The position numbers were made by a program, and so were the translations under genes. A stretch of 64,000 nt of DNA. Source: an uncultured Desulfobacterales bacterium. Lineage in GTDB: Bacteria > Desulfobacterota > Desulfobacteria > Desulfobacterales > JAHEIW01. Under the pieces are notes generated by a model. The model was not told the origin of the DNA and searched no databases. It was given only the letters and a program-made list of their open reading frames with translations. Positions 52,521 through 62,130 of this stretch are shown one piece after another. The number at the start of each line of letters is the position of its first letter. The first letter of the stretch is position 1. The stretch spans positions 209,922 through 273,921 of the forward strand of contig CAMYLV010000002.1 in NCBI GenBank assembly GCA_947259495.1. Direction: 5' to 3'.

Positions 52521-52526
52521 ACGGAC

Positions 52527-52603
<77 letters not shown>

Positions 52604-52627
52604 TCAAATACACCCTTAAAGCAGAAT

Positions 52628-52656
52628 TTAATACCTGAATCGCTGATGTTAGTCAA
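52628..52656 (-). promoter_or_regulatory. Promoter of the initiator tRNA
   Basis: On the minus strand, TTGACT (52656-52651) and TATTAA (52633-52628) are 17 bases apart, about 25 bases before the tRNA 5' end. Confidence 0.6.
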
Positions 52657-52723
52657 GGGCTTTCTTTGGCTCGGCTAGCCGGTTGGCCCATTTACCGGTT
52701 GGCCCGTTCATCTGTTGCGCAGG

Positions 52724-53044
52724 CTATTTAATTAATTGGTTAATTTGTTGTTTCAGATGCGTATATTCCTCTGCGGATGGCGGAGTTTGCTTGGGTTTTA
52801 AAAGAACCGTTTTCGTCCGGCTATTGTGCCCGGTTATGATTTCAAGTGAGGAAGAAGATACCGAGAGACGTTTTGCCAGGAATTTAACGCACATCTTATT
52901 GGCGGCGCCGTCAACCGGCGGCGCAGCTATTTTGACTTTAAGGCCGTCTGCATGCAAGCCGACGATCATATTTTTAGAAGATCGCGGCTGAACGAAGACT
53001 TTGAATATGATGCCCTGAGAATTTTCGCGGATAGACAACATCAT
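52724..53044 (-). CDS. YggU family protein (DUF167)
   Basis: The 106-residue protein matches DUF167: VFVQPRSSKNMIVGLHADGLKVKIAAPPVDGAANKMCVKFLAKRL, then ITGHNSRTKTVLL. The fold is a small alpha/beta protein of unknown function found widely. It follows hldE by 30 bases and is the last gene of this minus-strand run. Confidence 0.88.
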   Translation of the reverse strand: MMLSIRENSQGIIFKVFVQPRSSKNMIVGLHADGLKVKIAAPPVDGAANKMCVKFLAKRLSVSSSSLEIITGHNSRTKTVLLKPKQTPPSAEEYTHLKQQINQLIK

Positions 53045-53074
53045 TTCAATTGAAAATGCCCCCTCCTTGATGAC

Positions 53075-54544
53075 TTAGGCTTTTTGGGGATTGTCGATGC
53101 GATTATCTCTGATGGTATTGATAATGCGGCTGGATGATATGTCTTCCGTAACCGGAATAATTTCAACCCGTCCACCGAAGCGTTCAACGATTTCACGCCC
53201 TATTACCATATCGGTTCCATAATTGCTGCCTTTGGTCAGCACGGCGGGGCGCAGGGTTTCAATAAGATCATTTAACTGGTGCGATGAAAAGACGACCACA
53301 TAATCCACACTGTCCAGGGCGCTGATGATTCGTAAACGTTCGGCAGCTTTTATGACCGGACGTCCGGGACCTTTGAGTTTTTTAACGGATGCATCGTCGT
53401 CGATGGCGACGACCAATATATCTCCCAGCTGCTTGGAGGCGGACAATAACATGATGTGACCCACGTGCAGCAGGTCAAAGCATCCATTGGTCAGTACAAT
53501 GCGTTTGCCGTTTTTTTGCAGCGTTTGCACTAAGGCTGAAAGCTCCGCCACCGTTTTTTGTTTATGCAGGGTAGGGTCTGGAATCAGATTAAGGCTATCC
53601 GCCAGCTCTGTATTAGAAACGGTGGCGGTTCCCACCTTTCCGACAACAATTCCGGCGGCGGTGTTTGCCAGAGCAACAGCCTCCCTGATGGAATATCCGG
53701 CGGCCATTCCCAAACCCAGAACGGCCAGAACGGTATCGCCTGCGCCCGACACGTCGAAAACCTGGCGGGCTTTGGTGCCGATTCGATAAGGGCGCGCATT
53801 CCGCTCGAAATAGACCATTCCGTCTTTGCCACAGGTGACCAGAATTTTATCAATACCGGTTTTTTCGATAAGGCGCCGTGCCGCTTCAGCCAGTGTTTGA
53901 TCATCAACAATTTCGATACCCGCGGCCAATGCCGTTTCTCTTTGATTGGGCGTTATGAATGACGCGCCGGCATATTTTTCATAATCCAGACCTTGCGGGT
54001 CAACAATGAGCAGTTTGCCGTGTTTTTGAGCTGCAGAATTCAGTTTTTTCATCAACGCTTTGCTAATCAGCCCCTTGCCGTAATCTGAGACCAGAATCAA
54101 ATCGGTATCGGCAATCTTTTTTTCAGCTGAGTGTAGAATCTGATTAATTATTTGCCGATTGATTTCGGTTTTTACTTCTCGGTCAAATCGCAGCACATGC
54201 TGATGATTGGCAATTATGCGGGTCTTGCGGGTTGTCGGCCGCTGTTGGTCCTGGATAACCCCCGCGGTATCGACACCCAGGGCATTCAATTGCTTGAGCA
54301 CCAGTTGGCCGTCGGGCCCGCATCCGATCACGCCCACGGCAGAGACTTTGGCTCCCAGGGCAGCTAGGTTGCTGATAACATTTCCAGCGCCACCCAGCGT
54401 TTGTTCCTCGCTGCTAACCGATACAATCTGGACAGGCGCTTCCGGTGAAATGCGTTCGGCATCGCCCCACAGATATGCATCGACCATTAAATCGCCCACC
54501 ACCAGGATGCGGCATTCTGTAAATTTTTTCATGTCGATCGTCAT
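53075..54544 (-). CDS. hldE: Bifunctional heptose 7-phosphate kinase / heptose 1-phosphate adenylyltransferase
   Basis: The 489-residue protein is a fusion. Residues 1-~320 form a PfkB kinase (RILVVGDLMVDAYLWGDAERISPEAPVQIV, ending DVSGAGDTVLAVLG). Residues ~340-480 form a nucleotidyltransferase with TNGCFDLLHVGHIMLL (HxGH). It makes ADP-heptose for LPS inner core, which indicates a heptose-containing LPS. Starts at 54544 and 54532 are both possible. Confidence 0.95.
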   Translation of the reverse strand: MTIDMKKFTECRILVVGDLMVDAYLWGDAERISPEAPVQIVSVSSEEQTLGGAGNVISNLAALGAKVSAVGVIGCGPDGQLVLKQLNALGVDTAGVIQDQQRPTTRKTRIIANHQHVLRFDREVKTEINRQIINQILHSAEKKIADTDLILVSDYGKGLISKALMKKLNSAAQKHGKLLIVDPQGLDYEKYAGASFITPNQRETALAAGIEIVDDQTLAEAARRLIEKTGIDKILVTCGKDGMVYFERNARPYRIGTKARQVFDVSGAGDTVLAVLGLGMAAGYSIREAVALANTAAGIVVGKVGTATVSNTELADSLNLIPDPTLHKQKTVAELSALVQTLQKNGKRIVLTNGCFDLLHVGHIMLLSASKQLGDILVVAIDDDASVKKLKGPGRPVIKAAERLRIISALDSVDYVVVFSSHQLNDLIETLRPAVLTKGSNYGTDMVIGREIVERFGGRVEIIPVTEDISSSRIINTIRDNRIDNPQKA

Positions 54545-54613
54545 TTAATCATTTTTCCGGCGATTTGGGGATGAAACCCAAACATGTGCTGTAATTGGGT
54601 CATTAACCTAATT

Positions 54614-55027
54614 TTAGGGTTTTTGGTTATTTTTCTCAATGATTTCTTTGATAAACTTGGGCGGTCGAATCACCTTGCCATCGCGATTCAAGCAAGCATG
54701 CTTGGTATAGCCCTGTGCCAGAAGCGTTTGTGCGTCTTCACTGAATACCTGATAATCAAACTTAATAGCGCCTTTTAGTCGGGTGTCCAATGACGTTGCA
54801 ATGATCAAAAGATCATCATACTTGGCTGGCAGCAAATATTTACAATAGGTCTCTGCAACCGGCAGAAATAGGCCCCGGCTTTCAACTGACGCATAGGCAA
54901 GTCCCAGTGATCGGAATAATTCGTTGCGACCGATTTCAAACCATCTAAAGTAATTACCATAGTAAGCCTGCCCCATATTATCCGTGTCGCCATAGATCAC
55001 ACGGCAGGTCGTTTTGTGAGTTGGCAT
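54614..55027 (-). CDS. Acyl-CoA thioesterase, YbgC/4HBT family
   Basis: GAGG lies six bases before the ATG at 55027, giving 137 residues; TTG or ATG starts at 55039 or 55033 are alternatives. The hot-dog fold motif YGDTDNMGQAYYGNYFRWFEIGRNEL holds the catalytic Asp. It hydrolyses acyl-CoA thioesters; in some bacteria YbgC sits with Tol-Pal genes, which are absent here. It lies between thrH and hldE. Confidence 0.85.
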   Translation of the reverse strand: MPTHKTTCRVIYGDTDNMGQAYYGNYFRWFEIGRNELFRSLGLAYASVESRGLFLPVAETYCKYLLPAKYDDLLIIATSLDTRLKGAIKFDYQVFSEDAQTLLAQGYTKHACLNRDGKVIRPPKFIKEIIEKNNQKP

Positions 55028-55058
55028 GCGCATCCTCAAAATAAAGGATTGAGTAGTG

Positions 55059-55664
55059 CTATCGGTTTATTATTTTTTGAATTTCTCGTTTTACTTCCGT
55101 ATAATTCGTCGTAATCGGAAATTGTGGAAATTCAACTTTAACATTATCGGGTGGGCGAAACAGAACGGCCTTTTCGGCTACTTTGAGCATGGTGATGTCA
55201 TTATACGAATCGCCGATGGCAATAACCTTATAATTCAAATTTTTAAGTGCCGCTGCCACCTTTCTTTTACCATCTTTCTGACGCAGGTTATATCCGGAAA
55301 TTGACCCGTCAGCCGCAACCGAAAGCGTGTTGCAAAAAAGCGTTGGCCAGCCCAGCTTTTCAAGCAAAGGGCCTGCAAATTCCACATACGTGTCCGATAC
55401 GATAATGACCTGAAGCCGAGAACGAAGCCAGTTCAGAAAGTCTAGCGCACCATCCAGCGGCTCCATTTTAGAAATGACCGCCTGGATATCCCGAAGTTTC
55501 AAGCCATGTTTGCCTAAAATGGACAGACGCTTTTGCATCAACACATCATAATCGGAAATATCGCGGGTCGTCAGCCTGAGTTCTTCTATGCCGGTCCTTT
55601 CAGCCACATTTATCCAGATCTCCGGCGTAAAAATACCTTCCATATCAGCGCAAACAAGGTACAT
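55059..55664 (-). CDS. thrH: Phosphoserine phosphatase / homoserine phosphotransferase ThrH
   Basis: The 201-residue HAD protein has motif I as ADMEGIFTPEIW (DxEGxxxPE, the ThrH version, not DxDxT), motif II VSDTYVEFAGP, and IAIGDSYNDITML as motif III/IV. It can move phosphate from phosphoserine to homoserine, which may supply threonine without ThrB. Homoserine dehydrogenase is encoded just upstream in the same direction, which favours this role. Confidence 0.9.
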   Translation of the reverse strand: MYLVCADMEGIFTPEIWINVAERTGIEELRLTTRDISDYDVLMQKRLSILGKHGLKLRDIQAVISKMEPLDGALDFLNWLRSRLQVIIVSDTYVEFAGPLLEKLGWPTLFCNTLSVAADGSISGYNLRQKDGKRKVAAALKNLNYKVIAIGDSYNDITMLKVAEKAVLFRPPDNVKVEFPQFPITTNYTEVKREIQKIINR

Positions 55665-55685
55665 GATTTTCTCTTCCGCCTAAAG

Positions 55686-55729
55686 TGAGCGTTTCAGATG
55701 CTACCATTTTTTTTTATTTGAAACGCTCA
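55686..55729. terminator. Perfect 11-bp inverted repeat between hom and thrH
   Basis: TGAGCGTTTCA (55686-55696) pairs perfectly with TGAAACGCTCA (55719-55729) across a 22-base loop that includes an A-rich run on the minus strand. TTTGAAACGCTCA also occurs near 33608 before ilvB's end. It could end part of the hom transcript or serve as an mRNA processing site. Confidence 0.45.
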
Positions 55730-55738
55730 ATTTAGGAC

Positions 55739-57052
55739 TTAATCAAGTTGTTCGTCTTCAATTCGAACCAGCATTGTCGGTTCGCTGACCACATCCAGAC
55801 GGTTGATTTCTGTCAACGCTTTTTGCACATCGGCCTCTTTGGCCAGGTGACTGACCATAACAACCGGCACGGAACCGTTGGTTTTCCTTCCCTTTTGCTG
55901 CATCGATTGAATGCTGATATCATGGCGGCCTAAAATTCCCGATATGGTCGACAGCACACCCGGCCTATCAAGGGCCGCAAAACGAAAATAGTAATGCGTT
56001 ACAATTTCATCCATCGGCATGATTTTTATGTTTTGGATATGCTCCCTTTGAACCGAAAGGGCCGGAATCCGACGCGTTGTTCCGGCCATCAGATTGCGGG
56101 CAATATCCACGGCGTCACTGATTACCGCACTGGCGGTGGGCATCATACCAGCGCCTCTTCCGTATAACATGATATCACCTACCGCGTCGCCGGAGACCAT
56201 GATGGCATTGACCGTACCGTTGACATTTGAAAGCAGGTTGTCAAACGGGATCATGGTCGGGTGGACCCGGGCCTCTACCTGATTGCCTTTGTTTTTGCTG
56301 ATGGCCAACAGCTTGATTCGATATCCGAACTGTTCCGCAAAAGCGACATCCAGCGGTGTAATTTTTGAAATACCTTCAATGTATACATCCGGCAAATTAA
56401 TGTTCATCCCGTATGCCAGCGCCGTTAAAATCGCAATTTTATGAGCGGTATCGATCCCATCGACATCAAGGGAAGGATCGGCTTCGGCATAACCTTTTTG
56501 CTGTGCTTCCGACAAGGCATCGTCAAAAGGCATTCTTTCGCCCGTAATTTTCGTTAAAATATAATTACAGGTGCCGTTCAATATACCGGTCATCGAATGG
56601 ATGCGATTGGCAACCAATGATTCTCGCAGGGATTTGATAATCGGCATGCACCCGCCCACTGCAGCTTCAAAGGCCAGATCCACTCCTTCTTCTGCAGCCG
56701 CCTTAAACAGCATGTTGCCCTGACTGGCCAAAAGCGCTTTGTTGGCGGTGATCACTTGCTGGCCGTTTGCAATGGCCTTTAAAATAAGCTCCTTGGCAAT
56801 GCCTTCCCCGCCGATCATTTCAACGATGATTTCAATGTCAGGATCATTGACGACTGCATGTGCGTCGGTGGTCAGCACGCCTTGCGCAAACTGTATGCCT
56901 CTGTCTGTTTCGATATCAAGATCGGCAACGCGTTTTAAATTCAAGGTCGCGCCCAGCCGTGCGGCAATCACCGGGTTGCTTTCGATCAGCAATTTTGCCA
57001 CCCCGGTACCCACCGTACCGCAGCCGAGCAAACCCACGTTTATCGTTTTCAT
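55739..57052 (-). CDS. hom: Homoserine dehydrogenase with ACT domain
   Basis: The 437-residue protein opens with INVGLLGCGTVGTGVAKLL (NAD(P)-binding). The catalytic region GGCMPIIKSLRESLVANRIHSMTGILNGTCNYIL and the conserved Lys region follow, with a C-terminal ACT domain (YFRFAALDRPGVLSTISGILG, about 355-430) for feedback by threonine. It reduces aspartate semialdehyde to homoserine. AAGGAG precedes the ATG. It is flanked by alaC and thrH on the same strand. Confidence 0.95.
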   Translation of the reverse strand: MKTINVGLLGCGTVGTGVAKLLIESNPVIAARLGATLNLKRVADLDIETDRGIQFAQGVLTTDAHAVVNDPDIEIIVEMIGGEGIAKELILKAIANGQQVITANKALLASQGNMLFKAAAEEGVDLAFEAAVGGCMPIIKSLRESLVANRIHSMTGILNGTCNYILTKITGERMPFDDALSEAQQKGYAEADPSLDVDGIDTAHKIAILTALAYGMNINLPDVYIEGISKITPLDVAFAEQFGYRIKLLAISKNKGNQVEARVHPTMIPFDNLLSNVNGTVNAIMVSGDAVGDIMLYGRGAGMMPTASAVISDAVDIARNLMAGTTRRIPALSVQREHIQNIKIMPMDEIVTHYYFRFAALDRPGVLSTISGILGRHDISIQSMQQKGRKTNGSVPVVMVSHLAKEADVQKALTEINRLDVVSEPTMLVRIEDEQLD

Positions 57053-57149
57053 TTAAGCAACTCCTTTATCGTTCTTAAAGCTTTTTTATGAATTCGATTT
57101 TCCGGCTGCCAGAGGCGAACAGCCAGCGGCCAGGGGCCAACAGTCAGAA

Positions 57150-58316
57150 TCACATAATCTTCCTTATTCCGCGGATGGCCTGATTAATCCGCATGGGATT
57201 TTCAATCAACGCAAAACGCACATAAGCATCTCCGTATTCGCCGAATCCCAGACCCGGCGATACGGCAACCTGGGCCTCTTGGATCAGGAACTTAGCAAAT
57301 TCGACCGATCCCATTTCTAAAAATTTTTTGGGGATCTTTGCCCATACAAACATGGTGCCTTTAGGGCTTTGAATATTCCAGCCAAGGCGGTTGAGGCCGT
57401 TGACGAGTGCGTCTCTTCTTTCCCGGTAGGTATCACGGATGTGTTCGACACATTCATATGGTCCGTTTAAGGCAATGATCGATGCGATCTGGATCGGCTG
57501 AAAAATTCCATAATCAAGGTAGCTTTTTATGCGGCCTAACGCAGCCACTATTTGAGCATTGCCCGTACAAAAACCCACACGCCATCCCGGCATACTGTAG
57601 CTTTTTGACAAAGAGAAAAACTCGACACCGACTTCTTTGGCGCCTTTAGCCTGTAAAAAGCTTGGGGCTTTATACCCGTCAAACACCAGATCTGCATAGG
57701 CGAAGTCGTGGATAACCATAATGTTGTGTTCTTTGGCATAATCGACGATTTTTTGAAAAAAAGCCAGATCGACAACCTCGGTAGTGGGGTTGTGGGGATA
57801 ACTGATGATCAGTACTTTGGGTCGTGGCCAGGTGGTTTTGGTCGCTGACAGCAGATTTTCAAAAAAATCGGCCTCGGGTCCCAGTGGTATGCCCCGGACA
57901 TCCCCACCAGAGATGATAGCAGAATACGGATGAATGGGGTAGGTCGGATTGGGCGCAAAAACGACATCCCCGGGTCGAATCGTGACCAGAATTAAATGCG
58001 ACATGCCCTCCTTAACACCTATGGTTGCGATCGCTTCTTTGTCAGGATCGATATCAACGTTAAATCTGCGCCCATACCAGTTTGCGATGGCCATTCGCAG
58101 TTTGGTGATCCCCATTGAGGCTGAGTAGCGATGATTATGCGGTTTCTGAGCTGATTCAATCAGTTTGTCGACAATATGTTGCGGGGTCCCCAGATCCGGA
58201 TTTCCCATTCCCAGGTCAATTATGTCTTCACCCGCCCGCCGGGCTTTCATTTTTATTTCGTTAACGGTTGCGAATACATACGGCGGCAGGCGGTCCAGTC
58301 TGGCAAAGGCAAACAT
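57150..58316 (-). CDS. alaC: PLP aminotransferase, alanine transaminase AlaC-like
   Basis: The 388-residue class I aminotransferase has [30 protein letters not shown] and the PLP-lysine loop [15 protein letters not shown]. The opening [22 protein letters not shown] and the overall form match AlaC (YfdZ), which makes alanine from pyruvate and glutamate; related LL-diaminopimelate aminotransferases cannot be ruled out. It is upstream of hom, a common pairing in deltaproteobacteria. Confidence 0.88.
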   Translation of the reverse strand: MFAFARLDRLPPYVFATVNEIKMKARRAGEDIIDLGMGNPDLGTPQHIVDKLIESAQKPHNHRYSASMGITKLRMAIANWYGRRFNVDIDPDKEAIATIGVKEGMSHLILVTIRPGDVVFAPNPTYPIHPYSAIISGGDVRGIPLGPEADFFENLLSATKTTWPRPKVLIISYPHNPTTEVVDLAFFQKIVDYAKEHNIMVIHDFAYADLVFDGYKAPSFLQAKGAKEVGVEFFSLSKSYSMPGWRVGFCTGNAQIVAALGRIKSYLDYGIFQPIQIASIIALNGPYECVEHIRDTYRERRDALVNGLNRLGWNIQSPKGTMFVWAKIPKKFLEMGSVEFAKFLIQEAQVAVSPGLGFGEYGDAYVRFALIENPMRINQAIRGIRKIM

Positions 58317-58428
58317 CGGCTACTCCAGATGCGCATTTGCGATGCGCAATTTCATTTTATTGACAAAATTGGAACAAACCCGAAGATGATTTGACTTTCG
58401 ACTTCGCTGACGATTACAAAAAATTGCT

Positions 58429-58457
58429 TTGACTTTTATGCCGGATCAGATTAATTT
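58429..58457 (+). promoter_or_regulatory. Putative promoter of purM
   Basis: TTGACT (58429-58434) and TAATTT (58452-58457) are separated by 17 bases, about 110 bases before purM. The -10 is weak. Confidence 0.3.
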
Positions 58458-58569
58458 TCAAGGGTTTTTCTTATAAATTGTCAACCTTGCCAAAATGCAT
58501 TTTCTGATCAATTTGAGAATTCGGCACCATCGGTGACCCGAAAACAGGCGCAATATCCAGGAGATCAAC

Positions 58570-59613
58570 ATGAAGGAGTCATTAACCTATGCCGACGCCG
58601 GCGTTGATATTGACAAGGCCAATAAGCTGGTCGATGCCATCGGGAAAATAGCCAAACAAACCGCGCGCCCCGGTGTAATGAGCGATATCGGTGGATTTGG
58701 CGGCCTTTTTTCTCTTAATCTGGCCAATCTGGAAAGACCGGTTTTGGTCAGCTCGACCGATGGTGTCGGAACCAAGCTTAAGATTGCATTTATGCTGGAT
58801 AAACACGATACCGTCGGCATTGATTTGGTGGCAATGTGCATCAACGATATCATCGTTCAGGGTGCAAAGCCACTTTTCTTTCTCGATTATCTTTCAATGG
58901 GTAAACTCGACCAGCAGCGCGCAACCGATATCATTACGGGAATTGCCCAGGGATGCAAGCAGTCGCAATGTGCCTTGTTGGGTGGTGAAACCGCTGAGAT
59001 GCCCGGCTTTTACCCGGAGAATGAATATGATCTGGCCGGTTTCACCGTGGGCGTTGTCGATAACAGCAAGATTATCGACGGGAGCGGAATACGGGTGGGT
59101 CATAAACTCATCGGCATCAGCTCCAGCGGCCTCCACAGCAATGGGTATTCACTGGCCCGTAAAGTTTGTTTTGAGGTACTTCAACTCAAAAGTGACGCAC
59201 ACGTGCCAGAGCTGGGCAAAACCATTGGTGAAGAATTGCTGACACCGACTAAGATTTATGCCGCAACCATCAATGCGCTTCTAAAGGACCTGCCGATCCA
59301 TGGAATTGCGCATATTACCGGTGGCGGCATACCGGATAATATTGTCAGAATTGTGCCCCAGGCCTGCAGCATCTTAATTCGTGAAGAAAGCTGGAAAATT
59401 CCGCCCATATTTTCTTTTCTGCAGAAGGGCGGCAACATATCCGCTGAAGAAATGGCACACACATTCAATATGGGCATTGGCATGATCGTTGTGGTCCCCG
59501 ATCACGCCGTCGTGGATGTCATGCAGCGCATTGAGGCGCTGGACGAACATGCTTATGTTATTGGTGAAATTCTGGACTGCAAAGAAGCCGGCAAACGCCT
59601 GCTGTGGGAGTAA
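58570..59613 (+). CDS. purM: Phosphoribosylformylglycinamidine cyclo-ligase
   Basis: The 347-residue protein has TYADAGVDIDKANKLV, the PurM start, GGFGGLFSLN, VSSTDGVGTKLKIA, DLVAMCINDIIVQGAKPLFFLDYL, ALLGGETAEMPGFY and HITGGGIPDN. It makes AIR from FGAM with ATP in purine synthesis. AGGAG lies just before the ATG. It is followed by a 250-base gap and tsaD. Confidence 0.96.
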   Translation: MKESLTYADAGVDIDKANKLVDAIGKIAKQTARPGVMSDIGGFGGLFSLNLANLERPVLVSSTDGVGTKLKIAFMLDKHDTVGIDLVAMCINDIIVQGAKPLFFLDYLSMGKLDQQRATDIITGIAQGCKQSQCALLGGETAEMPGFYPENEYDLAGFTVGVVDNSKIIDGSGIRVGHKLIGISSSGLHSNGYSLARKVCFEVLQLKSDAHVPELGKTIGEELLTPTKIYAATINALLKDLPIHGIAHITGGGIPDNIVRIVPQACSILIREESWKIPPIFSFLQKGGNISAEEMAHTFNMGIGMIVVVPDHAVVDVMQRIEALDEHAYVIGEILDCKEAGKRLLWE

Positions 59614-59862
59614 AGGTGTCCGCAAACAAAGGCGGCCAGAAAGCCGCTACAGCCACACTGATGAATTGGGCAAAAAAAATAAGCCGTATCTTTGACTGGG
59701 TAGCCAAGGGGCAGTCTGCCAGCTCACACTGCAAGGGATGAGCCGGCGGCAACGCCGATACTCGGAGAGTATTCAAAAAGAAGAAAAGCTTTTTATGACA
59801 TAAATAAAACCTATTTTTCAGCAACCGCGATTCAATTCGGTATTTATATCTTAACGCAACCC
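59614..59862. other. Structured intergenic region between purM and tsaD
   Basis: Several small hairpins sit in a row: GACTG/CAGTC at about 59694-59716, CGGCG-GCAA-CGCCG (a GNRA tetraloop) near 59745, and ATACTC-gga-GAGTAT immediately after. I do not match it to a known riboswitch or small RNA. No ORF here looks real. Confidence 0.4.
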
Positions 59863-60858
59863 ATGTACATCCTCGGCATCGAAACATCCTGCGACGAAAC
59901 GGCTGCGGGCGTCGTCCAGGATGGAACTGCTGTTTTATCTTCTAAGATTTCTTCTCAGATCGAAGTCCATCATCGGTACGGCGGCGTCGTTCCTGAACTG
60001 GCCTCTCGAAAACACATCGAAGCCATCGTCCCGGTAGTTGCAGAGGCCGTCAGCGATTCAGGGATTAAAACCCATCAGATCGACGCCGTGGCCGTAACCC
60101 GGGGGCCGGGGCTGGTCGGTGCATTATTGGTGGGCTTCTCATTTGCCAAAGCTTTTGCCTATTCCCTGGGTATTCCGTTGATCGGGGTAAATCATCTGGA
60201 AGGTCATATCAACTCGGTATTCCTGGAACCCCAGGCACCGCCATTTCCCTTTGTCGCGTTACTGGTATCCGGCGGGCATACCGGCATCTATTATGTAACA
60301 TCCCACACGGCAGTTGAATTGATGGGACAAACGCGCGATGACGCTGCCGGGGAAGCATTTGATAAGGTCGCCAAGTTGCTCGGCTTGGGTTACCCAGGCG
60401 GTGGGGTCATTGATCGGCTTTCAAAAGAAGGCAACCCGAAAAAGATTGTCTTTACGCGTCCGTATCTGGATAAATCCGATTTTGATTTTAGTTTCAGCGG
60501 GATCAAGACAGCGGTTCGTCATTATGTTGACAAACATCCATCAGTTTTTAAATCCCGGATCGCAGACATAGCGGCCGGCTTTCAGGCAGCGGTGGTGGAG
60601 GTGCTGGCCTACAAGTTAATCAATGCGGCATTAAAAAAGGAATGTGGACATATTGCGGTCGTTGGTGGGGTGGCTGCCAACAGCAATTTAAGGGACAGAG
60701 TTCGCCATGATGCCGAACGCAAAGGCCTGAAAGTTTACATTCCTTCCGTTAAGCTGTGCGGCGATAATGCCGCCATGATTGCCGCAGCGGGCTTCCACTA
60801 CTTAAATGCCGGAATGCAGACCGGGTTGGATGATGATGTCTTCAGCCGCGCAAAATAA
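59863..60858 (+). CDS. tsaD: tRNA N6-threonylcarbamoyladenosine synthase TsaD
   Basis: The 331-residue ASKHA-fold protein has YILGIETSCDETAAGVV, the metal ligands in NHLEGH, LLVSGGHTG, AGEAFDKVAKLLGLGYPGG and the C-terminal GGVAANSNLR...DNAAMIAAAG. It puts threonylcarbamoyl on A37 of tRNAs reading ANN. The partners TsaB and TsaE are not in the window. It converges with nagZ. Confidence 0.96.
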   Translation: MYILGIETSCDETAAGVVQDGTAVLSSKISSQIEVHHRYGGVVPELASRKHIEAIVPVVAEAVSDSGIKTHQIDAVAVTRGPGLVGALLVGFSFAKAFAYSLGIPLIGVNHLEGHINSVFLEPQAPPFPFVALLVSGGHTGIYYVTSHTAVELMGQTRDDAAGEAFDKVAKLLGLGYPGGGVIDRLSKEGNPKKIVFTRPYLDKSDFDFSFSGIKTAVRHYVDKHPSVFKSRIADIAAGFQAAVVEVLAYKLINAALKKECGHIAVVGGVAANSNLRDRVRHDAERKGLKVYIPSVKLCGDNAAMIAAAGFHYLNAGMQTGLDDDVFSRAK

Positions 60859-60873
60859 AAAAAATAAATATTT

Positions 60874-61878
60874 TTAAATTCCCAGATACTTTTCCTTGAG
60901 TGCCATAATTCTCTTCACCGATGCGATGCCCATTGCTTTGATTTCCTGAGAACGACTCAAGCCATCGACAATTTCTTGATAGGCAATCGCGATGTTGGGG
61001 CCTTTGTGGCAAACCAGGGCCAGGTCAATGCCGGCCTGGAGGATTTGCCGGATAGCGGTTTTTATATCATAATGCTTGTTAATGGCGCCCATGTCCAGGT
61101 CATCTGTCATCGAAATTCCTGAAAACCGCATGCGTTCCCGCAACAGGTTTTGGGCAATTTGTTTTGACAGGCTGGCCGGCCACTGTGGATCAATTTTTGG
61201 ATAGATCACGTGGGATAGCATGATACCGGCAACTTCCTGCGCAATGCTATCGGCAAAGGGTATCAGATCGCAGGATTTTAGTTCGGTTAGGCCATGTTCG
61301 CAGGAGGGGAGGTCGACGTGGGAATCGGCAACGGTGCGGCCGATGCCGGGAAAGTGTTTCGCCACGGCCATTATATGATGCAGCTGCAAATGTGAAATGA
61401 CCGTCAGGCCCAGTTTAGAAACCCATTTGGGGTCATGGCCAAAGGCTCTTGCGGCCATGATACTGTTGATTTCCCGGGGAGCGACGTCCATAACGGGGGC
61501 CAGGTTCATGTTAATACCCGCCCGGGTGAATTCAGCCGCTGTCGTTTCGGCGAAAAGAATGGCATCTTTGACATCCTTCATGGCCGGATTTCCCGGAAAC
61601 TGCGAAAATGGTTCTTTAAGTCTGGCGACCTGGCCGCCCTCCTGGTCGATGGCGATGATCAGTGCTGGCTGTGCGGTAATGCGGGCATATTCCTGAACCG
61701 CCTCACACAGTTTTTTTACCTGAGCGGGGGTTTCGGTATTTTGCGAGAAAAGGATAATCCCGCCAACCTTAAGGTCTCGAATGAGAAATTTTAAGTCCTG
61801 ATTAAACTGCTTGCCTTCAAAACCGACCATCAGGCGTTGACCGGCCAGTTGCTCTACGGATAGGTTTTCCGGATTCAT
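60874..61878 (-). CDS. nagZ: Beta-N-acetylhexosaminidase NagZ
   Basis: The 334-residue glycoside hydrolase family 3 protein has AIDQEGGQVARLKEPFSQFPG, AVAKHFPGIGRTVADSHVDLP (with catalytic His) and the nucleophile Asp in SMTDDLDMGAI. It removes GlcNAc from anhydro-muropeptides in cell wall recycling. There is no signal peptide, so it is cytoplasmic. Confidence 0.93.
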   Translation of the reverse strand: MNPENLSVEQLAGQRLMVGFEGKQFNQDLKFLIRDLKVGGIILFSQNTETPAQVKKLCEAVQEYARITAQPALIIAIDQEGGQVARLKEPFSQFPGNPAMKDVKDAILFAETTAAEFTRAGINMNLAPVMDVAPREINSIMAARAFGHDPKWVSKLGLTVISHLQLHHIMAVAKHFPGIGRTVADSHVDLPSCEHGLTELKSCDLIPFADSIAQEVAGIMLSHVIYPKIDPQWPASLSKQIAQNLLRERMRFSGISMTDDLDMGAINKHYDIKTAIRQILQAGIDLALVCHKGPNIAIAYQEIVDGLSRSQEIKAMGIASVKRIMALKEKYLGI

Positions 61879-61982
61879 GCGGTCTTCTTTTCAAAGGTTA
61901 GGGAAAAATTTTAAATGATATTGGAGTATTAAACGGAAAAAGGGCGTAACCAACTCGTAGTTTCAATTTGCTTTATTTTACA

Positions 61983-62014
61983 TTACACCATTGCTCCACC
62001 ACTCCAATACTCCA
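61983..62014. repeat. Octamer repeat array
   Basis: Units read ATTACACC, ATTGCTCC, ACCACTCC and AATACTCC in register, the same family as at 16095 and 28374-28481. An inverse unit TTGGAGTATT lies at about 61920, so a hairpin across 61919-62014 is possible. Confidence 0.65.
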
Positions 62015-62130
62015 GCGAATGGAGATCGTCAACCGTTGCTTTAATTATAGCATAATTGTACAGATCGGATATGATATCTTCTGATGACATGACCGACTCT
62101 GGTCAGATAAATTGTTTTTGGGGTTGAATA

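Larger units (their letters stand above)
52203..52526. other. Intergenic region with repeat copy D and tRNA terminator
   Basis: This 324-base gap holds the fourth interspersed repeat copy (52351-52452) and the terminator of the initiator tRNA (52485-52520). No protein gene is seen. Confidence 0.7.

Noticed and set aside
59640..59775. Known riboswitch (c-di-GMP, cobalamin, ZTP, Moco) in the purM-tsaD gap
   Set aside because: Conserved core sequences of these classes could not be matched by eye; only the hairpins are reported.
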